This document shows, piece after piece, positions 58,001-64,000 of a DNA stretch of 64,000 nt. The stretch covers positions 39,941,453-40,005,452 of the forward strand of contig JAOANR010000014.1 in the NCBI GenBank assembly GCA_030278955.1. Direction: 5' to 3'. A program made the translations under genes and the position numbers. Source of the DNA: Hygrophila difformis. Taxonomy: Eukaryota; Streptophyta; Magnoliopsida; Lamiales; Acanthaceae. Position 1 is the first letter of the stretch. Each line of letters opens with the position of its first letter. The notes under the pieces are model-generated. The model saw nothing but the letters and a program-made list of their open reading frames with translations, had not been told where the DNA came from and searched no databases.

Positions 58001-59094
58001 GCACGCCTGCCTCTCACAAAAGAATGGAAAAATTTAGAATTCAAGTCACCAGCCAAGTTCCAATCTCTAGTTGATCTCTGAAGTAGCAAAGATTCTTCTT
58101 CCTCCAGAATTTTCGCCAAGTCCGTACTAAGGCTGCGATGCAATCTAGCAAGAAAAACATCATCAGTCCAATTCAGAATCCTTTCAATACCCTCCAGTCG
58201 AGCTCTAATACGACCTTTCCGCTTGACAGTAGATGAGTCCATATCCAAATGCCATCTAGACGCTAAAGCCCTGAAAGAAGCCATTTTAGTCAAGAGAGAG
58301 TCATCAGACCCCCATGTATGCTTAACAATATTAAGAAACTCCTTGTGATTTTGCCAAGCCACCCTGTAACGAAATTGGTAAGGAGGACGACCGGGTCTAG
58401 TAGCTACACCATCAGAAACATGAAGAACAAGAGGAGCATGATCCGACTGGAGTCGAGGCAAAACTCTAACGCTGCATGAAGGGAATATGCGATGCCATTC
58501 AGAGTTACCCAAAAAACGATCAAGTCGACGCCTGAGAGAACCTCTAGCCCAAGTGAACTTACTACCAAGAGTCTTGAGATCAACCATATCATTATTGTCA
58601 ATCCAAGAGCGAAGCTCACGACAAGAAAGAAGAGACCCACTGCCCCCTTGAGATTCCGAAAGGGAAGCAATACAATTCAAATCTCCCCCAAGTAACCAAG
58701 GACCTTGTGAGGAAGACTGAATCCGGGATAATTGAGGCCATAACCAGGTGCGGCGGTAAACATTAGGAGCAGCATAGACGAAGGTAACATGAATCGAAAG
58801 CGAGTTGGCCGAAACTAAGGCATCGATAAATTGAGAATGGCACTCCAAAATATCCACATCGATGTGATCCTTCCACAGAATCCAGATTCCTCCAGAAAAA
58901 CCAACAGCTTCAATACGAAAAGATTTATGAAATCCACTAGTCCGAATAAAATGATCCGCCCGAGCACCACTAATCCGCGGTTCCATCAAAGCAATAATAT
59001 CAACATGCTTCTGATATGTCATATCTCGAAATTCTCTCCCAAAAGCTTTCGAACCCGCTCCCTGTACATTCCAAACAGCAATCGTAATATTCAT
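55018..59094 (-). CDS. LINE ORF2 polyprotein: endonuclease, reverse transcriptase, RNase H
   Basis: Makes the enzyme for target-primed reverse transcription: an endonuclease that nicks chromosomal DNA and a reverse transcriptase that copies the LINE RNA there. I chose ATG at 59094 (MNITIAVWNVQGAG), 28 bp after the ORF1 stop, because the endonuclease begins there; the longer frame to 59250 overlaps ORF1 and adds no family-like sequence. The product is 1,358 aa. Endonuclease: WNVQGAG, LMEPR, GGDLNCI, RLDRFLGN, SDHAPLVL near residue 218. Reverse transcriptase: KAPGPDGLHASFY, RPISLCNVVYKI, GVRQGDPISPYLF, FADDILLFA near 683. Zinc-binding RVT region near 1028-1088 (CSKCGVVESIIHVLRDC). RNase H from about 1203 (NCDGSFGTSGSRCGAVIRD). 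Key Asp residues of the RT (FADD) are present. No stop or shift. Confidence 0.95.
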   Translation of the reverse strand: MNITIAVWNVQGAGSKAFGREFRDMTYQKHVDIIALMEPRISGARADHFIRTSGFHKSFRIEAVGFSGGIWILWKDHIDVDILECHSQFIDALVSANSLSIHVTFVYAAPNVYRRTWLWPQLSRIQSSSQGPWLLGGDLNCIASLSESQGGSGSLLSCRELRSWIDNNDMVDLKTLGSKFTWARGSLRRRLDRFLGNSEWHRIFPSCSVRVLPRLQSDHAPLVLHVSDGVATRPGRPPYQFRYRVAWQNHKEFLNIVKHTWGSDDSLLTKMASFRALASRWHLDMDSSTVKRKGRIRARLEGIERILNWTDDVFLARLHRSLSTDLAKILEEEESLLLQRSTRDWNLAGDLNSKFFHSFVRGRRAKKMFSVLKDHSGNLFSDPLSIHAMVTSFFQDLYSETSNLSSFHHHFCVNFPRVTDLEAVSLAADMSKEEIWNAVHSMAPLKAPGPDGLHASFYHHNWKCVGPAVTSFLQECFKGRESIASVNQSLIVLIAKVSNPTSVTQFRPISLCNVVYKIFTKALANRLSLIMPNIISPGQASFVKGRVIQDNIIICNEVVHFLDKSTAKPGYMMIKLDLEKAYDKLRWSYLRDTLILAGFPQPFRDAIMKCVESPSFQVIWNGFPSHPFHPSRGVRQGDPISPYLFILCMERLATMINQAVHSGYWHPIQWDKGSLQIPFIFFADDILLFARASTDQATIINHILSLFGQESGLVINTSKSKILFGNAVSRSTRHDIERVLGISSSSSLGSYLGIPIFPGKRSSSHFHFLLDNMRSKLNSWSCRFLSFAGRLTLTKSVLQSLCMYTMQVMKIPRRIILEMESICRNFLWGSTCNSRKIHLLAWDFVTKQVDQGGLGIFNLSSLNNALLMKCCWSLLTRSTTWTSLLKKRYGWAFHTFKQKPQSMSYFARDILSIWPTFYSMVAWRLGDGSSILFWSDKWINSDIVLQDYASRILSAEELLRSVESYYSQGSWNLHEIVGCLPWELVKLIIPLSISPSVPDRPIWIPSPRGLFSVRSARLALDPSFNNPSPNRSIWKSIWRWPCLQRTRAFLWLCMNNRLPTRLELRRRRIVDDDLCSKCGVVESIIHVLRDCPDSSLVWLRLGVLSSDRFWTLPICDWIISHQPVHVGSETASLFAFGAWFIWKARCQELYAHKSINWHQLHSVIIRLKDQYDMAQESTCRLGRSSWRLERISWTPPPNGWAKGNCDGSFGTSGSRCGAVIRDSNGVWLGGIRAKVNSVDPFHTEAWAILFCLQEAWELGIMKLIVESDNAQVVEFLNNNDEVVGPAAPVFSKIRDLKTHNWDLKFSFIPREANEVADLLIRDRHWSLSVEHLPRPPDCICNALAYDLIGFSHLRQVLQ

Positions 59095-59122
59095 ACAAAA
59101 TAAAAGACGAGATAGAAGGTAG

Positions 59123-60619
59123 CTAGAACCGAGGAGGAAGACTAGACGCCCGTAGAGGGACTGAGGACACCCGATCATCACCCAAATCCATCGGCTCAAG
59201 AGCATCCTCCATTGGTATATCAGGAGGTCTTCCATGCCAAGCATAAACATTGGACTTCTTGCTACCTACCATAGAAGGATCCACCACTGAGACCGCTTTA
59301 TGATGGGAAGCCGGTAGAGATATATCAGCCGAGAAAAGTCGGGCCCCTGAAGGCTGGGGAATACCAGGCAGCTGAGGATCAATACGGGAACCATGAAAGT
59401 TTGGAATGCGAGTAGGAACAGAACCATCCGAAGAAGATGGCGCAGGAGCAATCTTAGGAATAGGGTTAGGGTTAGAAGGGTTGCTGGGGGGGGAGGAAGA
59501 AACAACAGGTTTGGGAACACTTGGGGGTTTGCGAGAAGAAAAAGGAGGAACTCTAGAGGAAGGACCACTGACATCAAGAGTGGGAGACCGGGGGGTAGGA
59601 ACAACAAAAGGATGATCAGAATTATCCTCATCAACCTCTGTCAAAGAGTCGAAACGATTACGGGACGAGGAAGGCAAGGGCTGGGGATTCCGAACAGGAT
59701 TAGAATTTCTGTTACGCCGGTTATTCTTGGCTATCATCCACGGGCCAAAAGAAGGGGTCGAAGGAAGGGGCTCGGGGGCAACTGGCACCGGAATAGATTG
59801 ATGACAAGGTAATGATGGCTCAGAAGGAGGAGGACATTGATCTTGGGAATGGCCAATCTTGCCACACTTAAAACAAACAGAACGCAGATTTTCATATTCG
59901 ACAGTGAGAAGACAATCTTCCACAATGACCTGGGAAGTGAGGGGTTGATCGATATCGACACGAACGGCCAATCTTGCATACTGTGCTCTAGAGGTTTTAT
60001 CCGTATTGAAATCCACACTAATCACTTGGCCGATTTCAGCCCCTGCCAGTGCAAGAATGCGTCGATTATAGAGGAAAATAGGAAGGGTGGGGATACGGGC
60101 CCAAAGAACCATAGATTTGATAATATTGGTTCTAGGGTTGAACTTTTCTTCCCAACGTTGCACATGGAGATAGTGCCCTAAGACCATCCACGGCCCGCCA
60201 GTGAGGGCGTGCAAAGAATCCTCCTCCGATGTAAAACGCATGATATAATATCCGTTTTCCAAATCGATCAAGCTGGAAGATGCCGCCGCAGGCCAAATTT
60301 GTTCAAGACGAGCTTTGAGGATCCGGTAGGAGACTTGACGACCAACAACTTTTAACACAACGGCATGTGCCCAAGGCCGGAGCAGACTAGCCTTGAAGCT
60401 GCTAGAAAGGGTAATACGAGGGATACCCCCTTCTCTGGTAACAACTATATCCGACGGGTCACCTTCTAAATCTTCAAGAAGTTGATCTAGCGGGACATGC
60501 ACAAAGCCAGCATTCCGTCGGGTGACTTCGCTATAAAGAGACCTTTGTCTCTTAGTGGAACGACCATCAGAAGCATCAGGGGGAACGCCACCATGATCGG
60601 CGGTGGTATCCTCCGCCAT
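59123..60619 (-). CDS. LINE ORF1 protein (DUF4283 plus CCHC zinc knuckle)
   Basis: 498 aa, RNA-binding partner protein of the LINE. It starts MAEDTTADHGGVPPD, the first ATG of the element, 132 bp from its 5' end. Residues about 50-200 resemble the DUF4283 domain common in plant LINE ORF1 (YYIMRFTSEEDSLHALTGGP, MVLGHYLHVQRWEEKF, WARIPTLPIFLYN). A CCHC knuckle follows at about 248-261 (CFKCGKIGHSQDQC), then a long Pro/Ser-rich tail. ORF2 begins 28 bp after the stop, so it is probably translated by reinitiation or from the same RNA by another route. Confidence 0.93.
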   Translation of the reverse strand: MAEDTTADHGGVPPDASDGRSTKRQRSLYSEVTRRNAGFVHVPLDQLLEDLEGDPSDIVVTREGGIPRITLSSSFKASLLRPWAHAVVLKVVGRQVSYRILKARLEQIWPAAASSSLIDLENGYYIMRFTSEEDSLHALTGGPWMVLGHYLHVQRWEEKFNPRTNIIKSMVLWARIPTLPIFLYNRRILALAGAEIGQVISVDFNTDKTSRAQYARLAVRVDIDQPLTSQVIVEDCLLTVEYENLRSVCFKCGKIGHSQDQCPPPSEPSLPCHQSIPVPVAPEPLPSTPSFGPWMIAKNNRRNRNSNPVRNPQPLPSSSRNRFDSLTEVDEDNSDHPFVVPTPRSPTLDVSGPSSRVPPFSSRKPPSVPKPVVSSSPPSNPSNPNPIPKIAPAPSSSDGSVPTRIPNFHGSRIDPQLPGIPQPSGARLFSADISLPASHHKAVSVVDPSMVGSKKSNVYAWHGRPPDIPMEDALEPMDLGDDRVSSVPLRASSLPPRF

Positions 60620-60768
60620 CAGTAAAGAAGAAGTCGGACTTTGAAGGGAAAATCTTGGAGAGACTAGGAGAATCTTGGAGAACTAGATGGTGAGTAGTAC
60701 TCTAGACTAGTATATCATTGATTTTGCCAATTTCTTTTGTCCTTCTCCTTTCATAGCATACTTTCTTT

Positions 60769-61690
60769 AACAATAATATTATAACATGATTGAAGTCGTG
60801 TAGAGAATGTCCAATGATATTAGAAAGGCTCGCTCGCTCGCATGCAACAACACACAATTGACAATAAATATGAAGTATAAAATGAAAAAAAAAAAAAAAA
60901 ACACACACACACAAAACAAAACAAAATTGCGACAAGAAGCTGGACCCGGTCCCATGGACCGAACGGTGGATGTAATACTAATATGTATTAAGTATGTAAT
61001 TGTTGTTTATATCTTTAGTTGGTAGGTGTAATCATATCGGATGTTAGGGTAATTTATTTTGAGAATCACAGCCGGCCGGCAACTCACACGTTTACAGTCA
61101 ATAAAGTGTTGGATTTCGATTATTAGAACGCTAGCTACATTTATCCACTGGATCACGTGGGTGCTTGTGCTTCTAACCATTTTAATTTTGCATTTTTGCC
61201 GCCTATATATATATATATATCTTACTGTGATCCTGTAAAAATGTATTTAATGTTATGTACTCTACTATACATACATACCACAAAACAAAAGGTATGTAGT
61301 AATGATTAGGAGCAATTAGGAGAGTGGAGAAATACTAGTAGTTGATAGTAATAATAAAATGCTTTAGGGATGGAAGGAATGGACATTATATTAATTAATT
61401 AGTTTAATTTGGGCTGTCATCCAATTCCAACCCCAACTACGTAAGTGATAGTATTAAGTGGGAGAAATATTGCTTTTTGGTTGGGATTGGGAACATATAG
61501 AATCTAATACTAGTATTTGAATCATCACCGGCACATTATGACTGGATGCCGTCCATACATCAAATCATGCTTCACTAACGTTCTTTTTTTTTTTTTTTTT
61601 TGCTCGCCATTCACCATATATTCACCAATTAATAAAGCAATACATATACTTATAATCCACGACAACGGATTAATTACACATAAAAAAACA
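60769..61690. other. Non-coding DNA right of the intact LINE
   Basis: Has an A run followed by CA repeats (60884-60914), TATATA near 61206, and otherwise unremarkable AT-rich sequence. Confidence 0.55.
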
Positions 61691-61950
61691 TACTCCCTCC
61701 GTTTTTTAGTATTACTATGCACCCTCCCAGTATGCAGTTCAATTCACATTTTAAAACCATTAATAACTCAAGTTTCGTACAACTACAAGTAAAAAAATTA
61801 AAAGTTTGATATTTAAAAACTATACGACGAGACGAATCTAACTAGATCTCACTTGACTATATTTTAACTATGATAAAACTTTAAGTCAAAATATGTATAT
61901 GAACAATAGCTTTTTCCCAAATGTAGCAACAAAAGAAAAAGGAGGGAATA
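61691..61950. mobile_element. Stowaway-like MITE with shared inner module
   Basis: TA-bounded, 260 bp. Left TACTCCCTCCGTTTTTTAG and right (reversed) TATTCCCTCCTTTTTCTTTTG. Inside, GACGAGACGAATCTAACTAG and TCTCACTTGACTATAT, a clear minus-orientation module copy. Confidence 0.84.
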
Positions 61951-62140
61951 TATCTTGAAATTTATTTGTCACTAAACAGGCGCATATACAAACAAAATTG
62001 TCATAAATTTTAAGAAAATTGGGATAATAGTGTTGACATTTTAAAACAAAAGGTTTATGAGTGAAATTATTATAAATTGATGACAATAGTATTTGTCGGT
62101 AGAAAATTGAGATAGTTCACCAAAAAAGAAAATATGTATA

Positions 62141-62373
62141 GTACTGTTCAAATGTAGTACTGTTTACACAAACATTTTGACTTAAAATTTTATCATAATT
62201 ATACAAGTTAAAATATAGCCAAGTGAGATCTTGTTAGATTCGTCTCGTCGTATAGTTTTTAAATATCGAACTTTTAGAATTTTATTTATATCGAACTTGA
62301 GTTATTAATGATTTAAAATATGCATTGCACTGTGTGCTGGGTGGGTCCATAACAAACATTAAAAAACAGTGTA
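62141..62373. mobile_element. MITE remnant with shared inner module (limits approximate)
   Basis: GCCAAGTGAGATCTTG then TTAGATTCGTCTCGTCGTAT is one of the best-preserved module copies, followed by TGCATTGCACTGTGTGC. Terminal repeats are weak, with only ACTGTT/ACAGT-like ends. Confidence 0.5.
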
Positions 62374-62734
62374 AGTATATCTTAAAGTAACAATTTCATA
62401 TAGTCATGATGCGTAAATTTGAGTAATACTTCGCGAGTGGCGAGTGGCGATCATCAACGATAAATGAAGTCACAATTTGAACATTTGTTACAATTTAAGG
62501 CAGATTTGAGTTTAAGAAGAAATAGAATAAGTAAATTAAAGCCCATATAGGTTAGGACAATGGGCTGGATTATTATGGACTTTATTAGTACGTACGTTCA
62601 ATCAATCCATCACACATTTCATTTTATACAGAAACACCTTTTCTTTAGTCCATTACATGCTCCCAAAAAAATCCTACTACTACTAGTACTAGCAGTAGTC
62701 GTGTCGCATCTCGATGCCAACTGCCACAATCAAG

Positions 62735-62840
62735 TTTCTCAGTGCTTCAGTACTGCTCTGCCACACCAATGTATGTCCTTCCAATCGTTTCTCAGTGCCT
62801 CAGTACTGCTTTGTCACACCAATGTATGTCCTTCCATTGG
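62735..62840. repeat. 53-bp tandem duplication
   Basis: TTTCTCAGTGCxTCAGTACTG and CACACCAATGTATGTCCTTCC recur at a 53-bp interval (starts 62735 and 62788) with about five differences. Confidence 0.85.
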
Positions 62841-62984
62841 AGACCATTCATCCTTTTGATCTTCAATTATTTCACTTTCTTTAATGGTTGGAGAGTCCTT
62901 ATTTTTTCTATTGTCATTTCCTAAAGAAATATATATGTTAGCAACTGAAAAATTCGATAGCTAATGTTTCTTTCCAAAAAAAAT

Positions 62985-63155
62985 GTATTTTTATTTTTAT
63001 TTTATTAAGAGCCCAAGCCACACAATTATAAATGAAATAGAGGGAAGGGATAGAGAGCCGGGAAGAAAATCGAACCCCAAACCTTAAAAGTTGGGGGATC
63101 TCTGATGGGAAGACACACATTGACAGAGCAGTATCAAGGCACTAAGCAACCTAAT
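62985..63155 (-). mobile_element. SINE-like copy (limits approximate)
   Basis: Read on minus it has box-B-like GGGGTTCGATTTTC, then CCCGGCTCTCTATCCCTTCC and ATAATTGTGTGGCTTGGGCTC, and an A/T-rich tail. The order matches the SINE at 46559-46735. Box A is degenerate and I could not fix a target duplication. Confidence 0.65.
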
Positions 63156-63462
63156 TTTAGAACTTGGCATCGAGATGTAGTTTGACACATTGTTATTAAT
63201 TGTTTATATTTTTATTTGAATTGTCAAAATAGATAGTGGGGATAAAGAGGAAATGAATTTTTTAGGCCATTACAAGGCACCATTTCCACATTTGAGCCAT
63301 GATAAAATCAATTTCCAATTTTAGGCCATTGAAACCATCTTTGACCAAATTAGGGTCATTTAGACTATTTTGACTTTTTCAAACTTCAATTAAACCTACC
63401 AACTTTTGTCTTATTTCATTTTGACCCCAGATTTTAGTTTCTTCATTACAATTAGTCCAATA

Positions 63463-63666
63463 TCAGCCCATCATGCTTCCGATAATACAATTAAGCACTA
63501 AACTCCATACCTTGAGTTTGACCGCCTTGCTGCCGGGTTTCTCAAGCGCCGGGTTTTTACGGACTTCCTCCAACCACGTAGCCGCAACCGATGGTTCGCC
63601 GATTCTTGTCTCCTTCAGCAGCAAACAACACAATCCTATTTCGTTTCCTACCTTAGGATGTATCAA
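63463..63666 (-). pseudogene. Possible exon fragment, unrecognised
   Basis: I do not recognise the family. The minus-strand frame reads EIGLCCLLLKETRIGEPSVA and TWLEEVRKNPALEKPGSKAV in a segment clearly richer in GC than its flanks. A candidate donor (CTCAAGGTATGG) follows at about 63512, so coding may end there. With no partner exons in view this is best seen as a fragment, perhaps captured by a mobile element. Confidence 0.3.
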
Positions 63667-63725
63667 GGTTTGGGTAAAGGTTTTAACTATATAACGGAGT
63701 ATTTGGAATATTTGGAAGCCTGAAT

Positions 63726-64000
63726 TTTATTGAAGAAATATTAAAAATATTATTCAAACATAATTTCCCCTAATGGAGAAGACAGACACTTAGTTCCTCA
63801 TGGAGGAAGCAAGACTCCTGGGGATGCACCCCATACTATAACAACACAAAGGAAATTTGCAGAAAGAGAAATATTACAAATATTTTGAAGAGTTGGGAGG
63901 ATTTTCGATGCCTTCCATCTGCTTCAAACTTCTCCATTTATAGGCGTCCGCGGACTTCAATCATGGATCCCAAACACTCTTTAATTTATTGTGACGTCAC
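63726..64000 (-). promoter_or_regulatory. Promoter to poly(A)-signal cassette, LTR-like, cut by right edge
   Basis: On the minus strand GTGACGTCAC (63991-64000, a TGACG/as-1-like palindrome) is followed by TATAAAT (63936-63942) and, about 205 bp later, AATAAA (63726-63731). A TGACG element, TATA box and early poly(A) signal in this order are typical of LTRs and of the long-transcript promoters of plant pararetroviruses. No coding part is in the window, so I cannot choose. Confidence 0.35.

Larger units (their letters stand above)
54969..60768 (-). mobile_element. Full-length, apparently intact L1-type LINE
   Basis: CATAGCATACTTTCTTT is repeated exactly at 54969-54985 and 60752-60768, a 17-bp target duplication. 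The insert (54986-60751, 5.77 kb) has a 132-bp 5' UTR, ORF1 and ORF2 with no break, and an A tail (T run on plus at 54983-54990). Just before the tail the minus strand has GGCTTCGGCCCTCC. The exact duplication and open frames point to a recent insertion that could still encode active proteins. Confidence 0.95.

Noticed and set aside
59095..59250. Longer ORF2 start at 59250 overlapping ORF1
   Set aside because: The extra N-terminal residues look like an out-of-frame shadow of ORF1; endonuclease similarity starts at the ATG at 59094.
59455..59475. GGGTTAGGGTTAG, like a plant telomere repeat
   Set aside because: It lies inside the LINE ORF1 Pro/Asn-rich coding region and is only two units long.

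Overview
This window looks like nuclear DNA of a eudicot plant. It is AT-rich and carries spliced plant genes, tRNA-derived SINEs, L1-type LINEs, Copia LTR retrotransposons and many MITEs. Two host genes look intact. One is a cytosolic class I fructose-bisphosphate aldolase (12467-14293, +, three exons, 358 aa). The other is a PETAL LOSS-type trihelix transcription factor (30580-32850, -, two exons, 539 aa). A third host gene survives only as a 3' fragment of a soluble epoxide hydrolase (8910-9487, -), with a stop codon where a conserved Trp is expected. I cannot place the species; an asterid such as a Lamiales member is a weak guess.

Layout. 1-4896 is an L1-type LINE cut by the left edge and disabled by a stop and a frameshift. 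4.9-12.3 kb is AT-rich and holds Stowaway-like MITEs, a truncated SINE, the epoxide hydrolase fragment and two hAT-type elements. The aldolase follows at 12.3-14.5 kb. At 15.8-16.4 kb lies a 541-bp retrocopy with a poly(A) tail and target duplications. 17.0-20.4 kb is an unexplained block: opposed arrays of a roughly 24-bp GGTAAA/TTTACC repeat, with GGGACGGTC hairpin clusters near both ends. 20.6-28.0 kb is a stack of DNA transposons: a foldback MULE-like element, Tourist-like MITEs holding a hAT element that itself holds a SINE, and another MULE-like element. The PTL gene lies at 30.6-32.9 kb. The side upstream of its start (33-38.7 kb) is crowded with MITEs and microsatellites.

38968-45734 is a complete Copia element on the minus strand, with GTCTC target duplications, one frameshift and no recognisable primer-binding site. 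47424-53091 is a second Copia element on the plus strand, with ATAGG target duplications, nearly identical LTRs, three in-frame stops and a 500-N assembly gap. 54969-60768 is a full-length L1-type LINE on the minus strand with an exact 17-bp target duplication and both ORFs open. It is the best candidate in the window for a source of retrotransposition, and could have supplied enzyme for the SINEs and the retrocopy. The right end holds MITEs, a SINE, a possible exon fragment and a promoter/poly(A)-like cassette cut by the edge.

I did not recognise a previously undescribed protein system. The least explained structure is the 17.0-20.4 kb opposed minisatellite block. Next come a sequence module shared by Stowaway-like and MULE-like elements, and the Copia element lacking a primer site. 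Boundaries and identities come from reading the sequence by eye; no search or alignment program was run.
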